Source: Lutjanus erythropterus
Lineage: Eukaryota > Chordata > Actinopteri > Lutjaniformes > Lutjanidae
Assembly: GCA_020091685.1 (NCBI GenBank)
Contig: CM034601.1
Coordinates: 38,214,034-38,278,033, forward strand
Reading direction: 5' to 3'
Length of the DNA stretch: 64,000 nt
The translations under genes were made by a program, and so were the position numbers. The notes under the pieces are model-generated. The model was not told the DNA's origin, did no database searches, and saw only the letters and a program-made list of their open reading frames with translations. Position 1 is the stretch's first letter, and each line of letters opens with the position of its first letter. Below, in pieces: positions 46,556 to 58,394 of the stretch.

Positions 46556-47929
46556 AATAACAACTATTACAATATCAGGATTAACACAACAGCTGCAACA
46601 GCAGAAAGAACAAACAGTCATGAAAGCTCACCAAGGAGGATAGTTATGTAACTGTGACTGGTTTCATCTTTGGATATTGTGTGTAACCAAGAAAGTTGAC
46701 GTCTCGTACTCGCACAAATCACACAGCTTCCACAAGACCCATCACTGAAGACCAAGGACGTAGATGCAGACACAAAACGTAGCTAAGAATGGATACAGCA
46801 CTTCGAAAAGAGGCCAAGAAAAGCTGCAGCAACAGTGAACAGTGTCCCTTTATGCATCAAAACCCCTGGAAACTCATTTCTCTCTAACAGTTTATATTCA
46901 TGACTAAAAAAGCAACAATTAGAGTTAAATTTGGGGAAAAAATGAGATACTATCACTAAGATTATTTATTAAGAGTTTAGCACAAATGTGCTTCATCAGG
47001 ACTGTGTAGGTGGGGTTTCATCAGATAATCAGAGTTGATTTGCTGATTCAGCATTGCACTCCTACAACATTGTTGGACTCATGATGGATGGGAAAAAATT
47101 ATTCAGCAGAGTCGAAGACATTGTCTTTTGTGAGTCGCTAGCAGCTCAAGGCTACATTAGCTGCTCATAGTGCACCCAATTCTCTGCCTGAATTAGCTTT
47201 TAGGGCTTTAAGTCGTGCTATTTTCCCCTAGACTATGATTTTTTCCCCTTATCCCACCCAAGAAGGGCTTTCTGGCAGAAAGGGTTAGTTTAGCTCTTAT
47301 CTCATTACTGAGTGTATTTCTGTCGTCTATATGTCTACACATATATGTGTCATTTTGGCTGACAAAATACAGATTTGTCAGCTAGAAATGAGAAGCTGCT
47401 TCTGTTTACTTCTCTGTGGAATCAAATACTTCATGTTTCATTCATTCATTTTCTCCCAATTTCGATGTTGTACCTGCCACTGTTGTCACTGTAAGCAGCA
47501 TGTGTGCAGTGTGAGAATGGAAAGCTTGACAGACGTAGCAACAGTAACTAAGGAGGGATTGAGATAATATGTTTTCAAGGATTTTAATCATTTTATTAGG
47601 TGTGTAGTTCCTAATATATGCAACACACTTACACAAATAGCTCCCTTGCCTGCCTGCCAGATTTGTAAAGGTGTTGGAACAGTTTGTGGAGCCTCAAGTT
47701 TGCAGCATCACACATTTACAGAGCTGTTAACCACAAAGGTACAACAGATATAGACATGACAAGCTGGTTATAAGTCACTAATGAGTTTTGATTGATCACT
47801 GTAAGTGGTTATTGTTTGCAGTAAAAAAAAAATCTGTGCTTGAGCAACACACAAACTATAAAGTTTATTGATTTGTATAATGGGGCATAACAGAAATTGA
47901 GTAGACTATTCCAGTTTGCCACAACTTTT
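46556..47929. other. Intergenic, no gene seen
   Basis: Mostly unique AT-rich sequence with only short random open frames. Confidence 0.4.
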
Positions 47930-49705
47930 TGATGATGAACAACTGAGTCATGGGCATTGTCATTGTCATAATGCGTTATAAAATGGTTATAATGCACTAT
48001 TTGAGTTATAATACAATATGAATATAGCCAAAAAAACAAACACACATTAGTAAGAGGTGTTATACTTGACCTCATACGTCATTATAACATGTTGCATTTG
48101 CATTTTGAATATTTATGAATGCTTATATTATTATATATTGGTATAATCACAGTATAACACAGTTGTGGACTCGGGCAGTCCGAGGAGCAGGGGCAGAAAA
48201 AAAGGCACCAGCTGTACATGGTGGGGCACCAAAAAATCTTGCTTTTATGGTGAAAAAATTCCAATTCCTGGATTAGATTAAAATTGTTTAATTGTACAAT
48301 AACTACAATTCTGTAATTAAAAAACACACACAGGGAACTATTTAACTATTTGAAGGCATGTAGAGGTCAAATCATTTTTTATTATGTAGGACAGCCTATA
48401 TGGCCCTTCATCACATTTTCTGGAAGGACACCTTCAAGGGCATTTTATCATGTTTTGTCCATGGGAAGGACATTTTACAGCAGTGGCTCCCAACCTTTTT
48501 TCATTTTCCCCCCTGCTTGTACCTAAGGAAAGCTGAGCCCCCCCAGCCTGCATACACACACATGCACTCACTAAAAGAAACCGTGATTCATTCCAAAGCT
48601 TTAATGAACCTTTACCTTTGGTCAGTATCTCTGTTCCTGTATCAGCTTAACATTGTTTTCTTTCAACAACCCAGCAGAGTAGTTTATACACACGTATTCT
48701 TACCAAAAGAACAATAATGATTCATTATTACAGACCGGAGAGGTCACAGAGTTGTTGCCTACAAAATAGGCTATTCTTTTTGATTGAAGACAAAGAAATC
48801 TCTGTCTTTTTAATTAGTTTTGTATATAGATTTCTGTATAAATTGCAGCATTTGTGCAAGTGGTAGAATGCTGAAAGTGAAAAATGGCATTAATTGTGCC
48901 TCATGTGACAGTGTTTTGTCTGGCAGAGCCATTCACTGGATATGAAAACTTAAAATTAAACCTGAAATAAGACAAACGAAAGAACTAATTAAAATGAGAA
49001 AAAAAAAGTGTGTTATATTTCATTAATTATCAATGATTAATGAAACATTTGTTAGCATTTTCAACTATCAGTTCAGGAAAATGCACAAAATGTGCAACCC
49101 TAATAGGAGGCCAAGTCTACTTACAGACAGGTGACACATTTTTAAACATGAAACTTTGAAACAGTCGTGTTTTCCTTTAATTTGTCACCTTCCTGTAGAA
49201 TTCTATCACAAAACATAATTTTGGTTGATAACAGCACAATAATGTTTGATTAAATGTGATGAAGAGGTGAAATAATCATTTTGTATATGAATATATCACG
49301 TACCACTGCTGTAAGGTGCTGCAAAAGCTTGAAAATGCACCTTGAAAATGCTTGAAGAGTGCTTGAATCTGACTTGGAAAAGGTGTACAAACCCTGAAAC
49401 TGTGTGTTTTAGTTGACATGTGCAAATCTGATTTTGAGGACATCAAAGCAGACAAAGTCTGGGGGACCCCCTGGCCATTTCTGGGGACCTGGACCCCAGG
49501 TTGGGAACCAATGCCTTAGAGGGCACTTTATCATGTTTTATCTACTATAGGGACATCTGAGGGGGCACTATTACATCATTTTTTAGAAAACATGGGGATA
49601 CCAGGGGGGTGATCACCCTCCCCTGGAGTCCACCAAATATATTATGATGTAATAATATATTATACTGCATTGTAAACATACATTGGTGTCATAGAAAGTG
49701 TCACC
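47930..49705. mobile_element. Second copy of the long-TIR element, interrupted
   Basis: The part at 47950-48160 has CATAATGCGTTATAA, TACTTGACCTCATACGTC and GAATATTTATGAATGC, as in the right arm of 977-2548. The terminal piece resumes at about 49640 and ends GGTGTCATAGAAAGTG, like GGGCATCATAGAAAGT at 2533. The roughly 1.45 kb between are insertions, including the hAT element at 48481-49513. Confidence 0.6.
48481..49513. mobile_element. Non-autonomous hAT element (CAGTGGCTCCCAACC)
   Basis: The left end is CAGTGGCTCCCAACC. The right end, in reverse, is CATTGGTTCCCAACC (13 of 15 match). Flanking octamers TTTTACAG (48473-48480) and CCTTAGAG (49514-49521) agree at 5 of 8 positions. About 1.03 kb with no transposase frame. 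It sits inside sequence with AGGGCACTTTATCATGTTTT (49519), echoed at 48436 as AGGGCATTTTATCATGTTTT. Confidence 0.7.
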
Positions 49706-49986
49706 GAGAACTCTTTCCAATCTGATTACACATCATTTTCCAAAGAATATTTTGATATCGTCTTGTTATGGTGGTGTTGTCAGCTCGGACTGATGCCAGT
49801 AAACAAGCATAAATAGAGTAAAAATATTCCCTCAGTGGCGTTTAAAATGTAAGGTGGAGTATAAACTTATTCATACCTCACTGGTTTATCCTTTTAGCAA
49901 TTTTGGAGCAAGTGGAATGTAGTGAACCTGCTTTCGACACCAGATGACTGTCAGGCCCACTGATGAGTAATTTCTCCCCCACTCAG

Positions 49987-50133
49987 ACACACCACTGCTT
50001 CCTGAGCAACTTCCCATCTGGAGGAATAAACCTGCTGGTGTTCTGCTCATTAACGCTGTCATCAGTGACGTGCCGGCCTCGCAGTGCCAGACTGTCCACT
50101 ACACCACTGTCTGCAGCACTGGGTTTTTTAGAG
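49987..50133 (+). other. Candidate orphan exon, 147 nt, not assigned to a gene
   Basis: A strong acceptor (TTTCTCCCCCACTCAG) and a strong donor (GAG|GTGAGT) enclose 147 nt, a multiple of three. Two frames are open throughout. One reads LPEQLPIWRNKPAGVLLINA then VISDVPASQ; the other begins THHCFLSNFPSGG. No domain is recognised and no partner exon was found nearby. It lies between two transposons. It could be a real exon of a gene extending outside the window or a chance pairing of splice-like sites. Confidence 0.3.
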
Positions 50134-50273
50134 GTGAGTTTACTAGTTAGCTGAAGAACTGTATCCAGTACATCTGTGGGTGATTAGGAAATAGTTTCTA
50201 GAGATTTTGTCTGCACATTGCACCATTGTCTTCTATCTATGCAATGTCTGGTTTCATTTTAATGCGAAAAATA

Positions 50274-51604
50274 CAACCTCAATTCCAAAACAGTTACATA
50301 AAACGTAAATACAAACAGAATGCCATGACATGCAAATACTATTCAACTTGTATTCCAATTGAAAACAGTTGAACAGTGTTCAAATTTATAAACTTTGTTG
50401 TTTTTTGTAAGTGCTTTTGAAAGTGAAATTCTTTCCAATTCTTGCTTGATATACAACTTCAGATGCTCAACAGTCCACAGTCTCTTTTGTTGAACTTTGT
50501 GCTTCATAATGAACCACACATTTTTAATGGGTGACGGGTGTTTTTTCTATTCTTTTGTTGCTCTTTTCCAGTATCACGATCGGGTATTAAAGGGGCGTCC
50601 TCAAAGGGATCAGTCAATCACAAGCATGGATGGGGTGAGGTTCACCACTTTGTGAAAAGCTGCACAAAGATTTTAATAACAAATGTTTCTCAACACAAAA
50701 CTGCAGGAATTTATAGATTTCACCATCTACAATCCATAATATCATTAACAGATTCAGAGAATCCAGAGAAATCTCTGCATGTAAGGGTCAAGGCTGAAAA
50801 CCAACAACATGGACTCACTAAACACATGTCTCTGCATCTACAAATGTAAGTTAAGACTCTACCATGCAAAGAGAAAGACATATATCAACAACATCCAGAA
50901 ACACTGCAGACTTCTCTGGACCTGAGCTCATCTGAGATGGACTGACGCAAAGTGGAACTGTGGTCTGACGAGTCCACATGTCAGATTGTTTTCACAAATC
51001 ATGGACGTCATGTCCTCTGGGCTAAAGAGGACAATGACCACTCAGACTGTTACCAGCACTGACCTCAAAAGACAGCAGCTGTGATGGTATGAGGGGATTT
51101 GGAGCGACATATGCTGCCATCCCTGATGTCCCTGCTTAATTCAGTGAGACAATGCCAAGACACATTGTACACATGTTCCAACAATGTGATTTTGTAGTAA
51201 AAGAGTTCAGATACTAGACTGACCTGCCTGCAGTCCAGACCTGTCTCCCACTGAAGAGTGGGGTGCATTAAGAAGCACAAAATATGACAACAGAGACCCC
51301 AGACTGTTGAGCACTTGAAGTTGTATGTCAAGCAAAAATGGGAAAATTTCAACAATTAGTGTCCTCAGTTTCCAAATGCTTACTGAGTGTTGTTAAAAGA
51401 AAAGTTGATGTATCACAGTGGTGGACATACTCCTGTCCAAACATCTTGATGGCAAACAATTCAGAATGAATGTATATTTACAAAAAACAATAAAGTCTAT
51501 CAACTTGACCATTACATATCTTATCTTCATAGTGTATTCAGTTGCAAATCTTTGCATTCTGTTTTTATTGATGTTTTACATCATGCCCCAACTTTTTTGT
51601 GTTG
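50274..51604 (+). mobile_element. TA-flanked DNA transposon with decayed transposase
   Basis: The left end CAACCTCAATTCCAAAA and the right end, in reverse CAACACAAAAAAGTTGGGGC, are both flanked by TA. Inverted similarity continues inward (AAACAGAATGCCATGACATG against AAACAGAATGCAAAGATTTG). The plus strand retains decayed coding sequence, for example RTLW-like ...GLRGQ pieces around 50940-51060 and later AEHLKLYVKQKWENFNN-like words. Many stops and frame changes interrupt it. TA target duplications suit the Tc1/mariner group, but I could not place the family. Confidence 0.65.
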
Positions 51605-51609
51605 TACAT

Positions 51610-52679
51610 CAGTTTGATTTGAGGAGTTGGTATCGTGTCTTTAAAGCTGAAGGTGGCATTTTGTTTGTTCCCCAGATTCGCTGCATCTGAGGTGTATGTT
51701 ACTTTCTGCCTCCCACACAAGCTAACATCATTGAATTGTATCTAAATGTCCTCCTTTGGGTTCAAATTTTGTAGGGGCTTAAACAGTATTGATGATAATA
51801 AATATAATAATGATGCCATAACACTATCAGACTCCTCTCCAGCACTGTTTTATTTGTGATATTCATCCTTTCTTGTTCAAGGCTCCTGTGAAAATTAGAA
51901 AAGCTTTGAGTTCAATGTGCTGCTGATGCATCTGCACACCACAAAGCAATAGGAGAAAATGTGTGTTTCCCATTCTGATTGCCTGTTTGTGCTGCTGGAC
52001 ATGGTTTTAGTTATAAGAAAAGCATTAGCATGCCTATTAAGCTTTTTTTTTCCTCTTTCCGTGACGTCTTAGGTGCCATTTCTTTTCACATTTGGTAAAC
52101 TGAACCTTCCCTGAACTTTCCTTGTTTTCCCCCTCCGCTGCAGTGAAAACAGTAATTTTGCTTTAAACCTTGCTTGACACAGAAAAAGAAACTCCATTCT
52201 TCCAAAAACAAATGCAAAACTCCTGGGTGCTTGGGTAAAATCACTGACTGAGGCGAGGAAGCGCCACGTTAAAAAGACCTGGAGACTTTCCTTATTTTCT
52301 CTCCGCCTGTCCATTCAGATTGTTCCAGTGGAGATCATCAGAAATACAGAGCTTACATTGCTCTCACAGGAGACCTTTTCTTTGACTGTGCAGTCTGGTC
52401 TATGTTTGTGTATGTGCTGACTTTCAAGTGGCTTTATCTCTGTATCAGAGCCTCAAGAACTTCAGCTTTCCCAGCAAACACGACAGGAAATGTTCTGTCC
52501 TATTTCAAGTCCCCCTCCACTCAAATATGTGTTTTGCTTATCCTTACCTCACTTGGATATTGGTGCTTCACTGTACAGAATGATGTGCTGGTATGAGCAG
52601 AAACTAGAAGGCTGTTTTCACATTAATCTGCTGAATCGGGAAAGTTTTCTCTGAACTCTGAGTTCTGGAACCACAGCTA
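51610..52679. other. Intergenic, no gene seen
   Basis: Unique sequence. No repeat or splice-bounded open frame is convincing. Confidence 0.4.
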
Positions 52680-53140
52680 ATCAAAAAGCCACTTGAGACT
52701 GACTCCAAAAGTCAGTCGATCCCCATAGACCCCCATATTAAAATACTTAACTTTACAGCAGAAATAAACATGTTTACAAAAACGTATTTGGTCTCTACAT
52801 TGTGCTGGTGTCATGAGGAGAGCATGGGGGTGTGCAATGATAAATAATTAACATTTGTAAATGAATTCAGAAGTTAAATTCATTATTAATATTTTATTCA
52901 TGTAGAATGCGGTTAACCGTTGCCTCTAAGCAGCCTCAGCTCCACCTCTTTGCCCATTTTTGGATTAGCCAGGAGTTAGCCGAGTCAGGCACTGCCAAGA
53001 TGGTGACCACCAGACCTGCCACACTGTGAGCTTCACACTGGCCCTTCAGGAACCTCTGGATAACATCACAGAGACTATATCCACTTTTTTTTTTTTTTTA
53101 ATCCAATCTATTACCTGGACACTGGATTTTATGACATCAC
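52680..53140 (+). repeat. Long interspersed repeat (AAAAGCCACTTGAGACTG)
   Basis: Contains AGTCGATCCCCATAGACCC, TTTACAGCAGAAATAAAC, TTTTTGGATTAGCCAGG and CTTCACACTGGCCCTTCAGG, the order of a very common percomorph repeat. A diverged reverse copy appears at about 60580-60800. Coding content not seen. Confidence 0.65.
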
Positions 53141-53244
53141 TAGTTTGGAAGCTAATCATTGTCCAGTATTTAACTTAAACAAGTGTAATATGAAACCTGA
53201 CCACTCTGGAGCACATTCACCAGAACAAAAGGATGTAAAAATAA

Positions 53245-54381
53245 TAGTGCTGTCAGGCGATTAAAAAAATTAATCTAATTAATTACAGGATTTGTAATTA
53301 ATTAATCTAATTAATCGCATTTTAATCTCATATCTGCTAAAGGTCCCCAAATAAAGAATTTGAATTCTAGGACATTACAAAATTGTAGTGCATGACTAAT
53401 CAACTGAATACATAAGGTACAAATCACTGCGTTCTTGTTAATAGTCCCGTCTTTGTTCTTTTTATAAATAAACTTGCCGTTCAAAGGTCCAAGTAAGCTT
53501 GCCTCGCTCTTGGGGTGCAACGGATCAAAAACCTCACGGTTCAGATCGTATCACGGGTTTGAGTCACGGATCGGATCATTTTTCGGATCAGCAAAAAAGA
53601 AAAAAGTGGTGGGATTAGAGTTAAATTATTTTAAAAATGCACTTGTCTTTGATCTTTGTCTGTCTGTAATTATCACCATAGTTATGTGATGTAATAATAA
53701 TGATAATAGTAATGATAATGGTAATATATTAAAAACTTCAAACTTATACAGTGCTGTACTATGTATATACTATACATATATTAGATCATTATACACTGTA
53801 CAGTATAATACACAACTATGCTCTGTAGTCTGGTTCAATGTCCCGCCTACAGCAGCACATCTGATTGGTTAGAAGTCACGATCAATCAGCAGACACAGTG
53901 TGTGACAGACGGGGTGAGACAGAGCTGCACTGGTGAGCAGAGAGGAGCTGTGTAGAAGTTAAGACAGCTGATATCACCAAAGTTTCAATGAACATCACAG
54001 TTTTATGATCTGTTTCTTTGTGATAGCAGAGTTACATCAGTGAAAAAAGTTACGGTCTGGATTTCACTCAAGGCGATTTGACGGCTTTTAAATCAGTCGC
54101 TCTTCACAGAGATGCGCTGCATACAGCCGCATTTGTCCTCTTTTCACTGCAACTCTGCATTGAGATTTCTGGTATTATAACTTATACAAAAGTAACAGTG
54201 ACAGTAAAACTATGATGCTCACATGTGGTCCGCGGATCACACGCGTGCCGAACTCAATGGGCCAAATTTAAAATGCTTGCGCATTGACTTGCCACCCATG
54301 ATTAATTGCGTTAATTTTTATAGCGCGTTAATTTGCAGCGTAATTAATTAATCTAATTAACGCGTTAAACTGACAGCCCTA
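53245..54381. mobile_element. hAT element with perfect 8-bp target duplication
   Basis: The left end is TAGTGCTGTCAGGCG and the right end, in reverse, TAGGGCTGTCAGTTTAACGC. Both continue into AATTAATCTAATTAATTA-type sequence. AAAAATAA flanks both sides exactly (53237-53244 and 54382-54389). At 53509 GGGGTGCAACGGATCAAAA looks like the terminus of a different hAT family, so the interior may be a composite. No transposase frame. Length 1137 bp. Confidence 0.85.
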
Positions 54382-54799
54382 AAAAATAAATAAACAAAAA
54401 TTCATAGATTCTTAATGAGGCAGTATATGAGTATATGAGACACAAGTTATTATTCAAAAGCAGAGTATTTGTATGGTAATGTAGCACATCTAGAGGAGAT
54501 CTCTGTGGGAAAGTATTCACCAGGTTTTATCAAACAGTCAACAAGAGTAAGACAGTCCAGTCCAGTCCAGCTGTAGTCTATGAAACGTAGAGGTCTCCTC
54601 ATCCTGACCTTTGTCTTTCAGCACTGTTAAAACACAGAGCAGGACGTGTTTAATGAGTCTTTTTAAAATTCTGCTGCTCAGCCCATTTTGTCAACATCAT
54701 GCACCAATTTTATGATGAGATGATGGTGAGTGACCTTTTGGTGGCCTGGGCGCTCACTTTCATACAGTCCACCATGGACACTTACATATGTTCAACTGT

Positions 54800-54997
54800 G
54801 TTCAACTGAATGTTTTTTGTATGTGGACAAATTTTTAAAAAAAAGACATTTGAGGACATCATCTTGGGCTCTGGGAAACAGTGATCAACATTTCTCACCA
54901 TTTTCTGACATTTTATAGGCAAAAAACTATTAATTAATTTATTGGGAAAATAACTGACCGATAAATCAACTATGAAAATAACATTTATTGCACCTCT
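54800..54997 (-). mobile_element. MITE fragment, reverse copy of the GAGCTGCAAC family
   Basis: In reverse: AGAGGTGCAATAAATG, TTTCATAGTTGATTTATC, ATAAAATGTCAGAAAATG and CAGTGTTTCCCAGAGCCC. Same order as 29338-29610, truncated. Confidence 0.7.
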
Positions 54998-54999
54998 AG

Positions 55000-55790
55000 A
55001 TTATTATATAAGTAACAGAACAATGGCTAACTGTGGCACCAATTTGTGCCTCGTAGCTTCAGGTGTGTTAGCAGCAGCAGGAAAAAATGATGATGGTACA
55101 TTAGATATATTCCTCTGCAGTGGCAGTAAACACAATACTGACACTCCCCCTCATACACACACACCTGAGAGTGTCTCAGAGTAGAGCTGATCTACAGTAC
55201 AGGTATCCACACTGTGACTCGGTCAAAGGACCATAAATGTGCTTCTACTGACTGCAGAGTTCCAACATCTAACATCTGTCTTTCCATCAGAGAACAGTAG
55301 CTTTGGTTGTTAGACCAGTGGATTTCAACTTCTTACATCCAGGACACAACAAAGGGCAAGTCAGAATCTCAAGGCACAGCTGTGTTCATATCTATGCAAA
55401 ACAGCCTCTATAACTAACCTCATTAACACTGGAAACTAGTAGCTTGCTAATCATTTCTAGTGAAGGGCCCACTGCTCACTTTTCCCTTGGGGGGGGGGCT
55501 CTAGTGGGTTACTTTGGTTCTGACTGTTTGTTTGCTGGCTGGTTTGATCTATAAAAGTCTTTCCCAAACACTGGGTCGTGACCCTCAAGTGGGTCACAGG
55601 TGATGGGTCACTAAATAAATAAAAGACTGTGGAGGAAATTCTGAAAATTTAGGTTTATATCTAAAGCTTTGACAAAGCAGTTAAATGTGTATATTAAATA
55701 CTGGGAGGAACTGTAACCTTGGTAAGTGGTAATTCTGACTAAATGCACTTGTTTTGTCTCTTTTATGAAGCAGGCTAAAATGTCATACAC
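55000..55790. other. Intergenic, with hAT-like end motifs, no gene seen
   Basis: 55566-55610 (CCCAAACACTGGGTCGTGAC) resembles a hAT end. 55318 CAGTGGATTTCAAC is another weak candidate. The rest is unique AT-rich sequence. Confidence 0.4.
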
Positions 55791-55894
55791 TGTAAAAAAT
55801 GAAGAAGTTGAGAAAACTCAAATTTTCAGAACAACTTACTTCAATCAATTTCTGAGTTTTGAGCCCCAAAAATTTTTTACCAGATAATAATGTT

Positions 55895-56378
55895 GTTGTA
55901 TCCATTAAACACTTTCAAAGGAAAACAGCGTTGCAGTTTCAAACAGAAAAAAAGCTTAAAATTCCTCCATACACTGCTCATCTGGTGTAATCCAAGTGTC
56001 CTAAAGCCTCCACATGCCAAGTTAACTTGAAATATGTTATTTATACCATGTTTTTAGCCTGAATCTTCACTTTAGATCTTTAGCTTGGAGACACATTCGT
56101 GTGCACATGCACACTGTCTGAACTGTGTGTATGATGTGTGACGGTGTGCGTGTGTGAGAGGCATGTTGGGACTTGGATTACACTAGACAAGCAGTATGGA
56201 GGCATTTTATGTTTTTTGGTTGGGGTTATTTTTTACATTTGAAAAATGGTCAACACTGTTGTCCTGTGAAACTCCAGCAGTGTTTTGTGGACTAAAAAAC
56301 TAAACCTGACCTTCAATTGGCATGAAGGTGAGTAGATAATGACTGAATTCTCATTTGTGGGTGAACTATCCCTTTAAG
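55895..56378 (+). mobile_element. Palindromic GGTTCACCC MITE, partial copy
   Basis: It retains AGGAAAACAGCGTTGCAG, ATACCATGTTTTTAGCC and the right end GTGGGTGAACTATCCC with TTTAA. The left terminus is degraded. The preceding CACTGTAAAAAATGAAG (55789) may be the end of a different element. Confidence 0.8.
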
Positions 56379-56689
56379 TACTGTACCTGTGTAAATGTAC
56401 TTAGTAACTTTCCACCACTGATAAGCAGGAATATAACCAGACTAGAGGAGCTTGTAAAAAGGTGGACATGAAAGCAAAAACAAGACAGAGTAGAGGCAGT
56501 CTGTACAGTTCACACTGTACACTTTAGATGACCAATTTAGGATGTGCAGCTAACTATAATGTTGGGAGAAGTAAGTGCAGGATGTCACCTGATTTGATGG
56601 AAAACTACTGTGTGTATAGATGTGTTTGGTGTGTGACAGAGAATGAGATAGATAGAGAGGCAGGAGGTGAGCTGTGTTTCCGTGCCTCC

Positions 56690-56712
56690 TCCTCCTCCTC
56701 CTCCTCCTCCTC
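56690..56712. repeat. (CCT)n microsatellite
   Basis: Eight or so CCT/CTC units just upstream of a candidate start region at 56804. Confidence 0.85.
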
Positions 56713-56803
56713 AGAGCCCGGCGTCCGGAGTGAAGAAGCTCCAGCTCAGCTCACAGCTTGTTAAGCTGGACTGTCTGCTCATCTTGTCCCACCCACAGAC
56801 AAG

Positions 56804-56861
56804 ATGCAGCCTCTCACTGTTCTCGTAGCTTGTGCGACGCTTTGCATGTGTGTATTTGTAC
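56804..56861 (+). other. Candidate signal-peptide-like first exon (weak)
   Basis: After a GC-richer leader containing CCCGGCGTCCGGAG, an ATG in context ACAAGATGC opens MQPLTVLVACATLCMCVFV, which looks like a signal peptide. It runs to a donor-like CA|GTATGTG. No downstream exon was found in the window. This may be coincidence. Confidence 0.2.
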
Positions 56862-56979
56862 AGTATGTGCACACACACTTGCTGCTTTTTCTCACATTCC
56901 ATTTGTGAGTGTCTTTGCAAAACAGGAGACTGAATATTCCTCCTAGTGGAGGCTTTCTCCTGATATTCTTCACTGCATA

Positions 56980-57600
56980 TATCTCAAGCGCTGCGTCATG
57001 AGAGCCATTTATGTCTGATAACAGTAAAATAAACAGTGACTCTCCGAGCTGCCTCCTCCAGGGAGTCGAAACAGCGAGCGAGAGTCAGCACATGTGTAGT
57101 GTTTATTTGAGCAACCTTCCTGGCTGCTATAAGGGAAAATCATGGGAAGTGCCTAAAACACAAACATTAGATCTGATGTTGGCTTTGGTTTAGAGGGAGA
57201 AAGACGGATCGAGAGGGAAATGAAATGAGGTGTCAGGATTGTACTGTATGGGATCTCAGTGGCTCCTGACCACTGAGACTATAAAAAGAATGAGACTTCC
57301 CAGAGGACCAGCAGTCCCCCAGGAATCAACATCCGCCAGCCTAATCTCTGACCTCCATCACAGTCACTCCTCTCTTCCTCTTTTTCCTCTCCTCCATCTC
57401 CTCATACCTGCAGCCAGGAGATATGCAGATTACAGGTGGTAACTAAGTACAAATACCTCCTTACTGTACTTAGACATACAACTCTGACAACTTTTTACTT
57501 CTAATCCCTACATCATAACACAAATATCTGTATTTTCTACTCCTTACATTTTCATAACAGGTTACTTTAGTTTCAGTGCATTATTTTGCATCTTTGCACG
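56980..57600. other. Intergenic, no gene seen
   Basis: Unique up to 57430. 57430-57600 resembles the AAGTACAAATACCTCC repeat family with TACTTTAGTTTCAG. Confidence 0.4.
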
Positions 57601-57609
57601 CTGCCTTCA

Positions 57610-58330
57610 CAATAGCAAGATTGATTTTGGAGATCTTAAAACCAGACTCATTCAATTTAAGATGCTGAACAGAGTCAACTGGACACCATCAAAATCATAC
57701 AAGGTCAAACTAAAGGACAGCCCTTGACGCTGGGAATACCAGAGCTCTTTTCTCCTCATCTGTCTGTCCAAGGGGATCCTTCACTTGTTAGAGATCTCAG
57801 TCCCTCAGGTGCAAACCGGATTAGGACAGTGTTCACACAAACTAATTATGTGTTAACGAAGGGCCTCCCTCTGTCAGTTTCTGGTTTAGTCAGTTTGGTG
57901 ATCTGGCAGCACTGGAAAAGCTGAAGTTCACACTTATGAATAAAGTAGACCTCTACATGTTGAAATGGAACAATTGGGAAACCCACATTAAGGGCTTAGA
58001 CAAAAGTTTGACTCACATATAAAACCTCTTTCCTCCATCTTGTTTTGCACCACTGTAAAAAGATATATTTATTTTTATACTATTCTTTAGCCTATTTTAT
58101 ATATCTTTTATTTATCTTTTATTTCAGCTTTTTGTTACTATTTAGGTTCTTTTTGAACTGTCAGTATTTTCTCATGCCTTTCTGTTCTACATTATATAAA
58201 AGTTTATTTTATTTAATGCATTATCCTTTTAAAGAGTTTGTTCTGTACAGTTTATGTATTGTTCTGTTCTTGTCTTTTTGTTATGTATTGGTGGATACAT
58301 TCTTTAAAAATGAAAAACCATAAATCTCAG
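57610..58330 (+). mobile_element. Decayed L1/Tx1-type LINE 3' part
   Basis: 57640-57700 translates to IQFKMLNRVNWTPSK, matching the IQYKILHRVYYTPSKL-type phrase in the C-terminal region of fish L1-like ORF2 proteins. Downstream, WEYQSSFLLICLSKGILHLL resembles the following C..C-T..HL block with the cysteines lost. Stops interrupt it. A T-rich tail ending AAAAATGAAAAACC follows. Confidence 0.6.
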
Positions 58331-58394
58331 AAAAAAAAGTCTGATTTCAACCTAACTGGACAGAAAAGATGATTTCTTGTGGCCATTGGTATAT

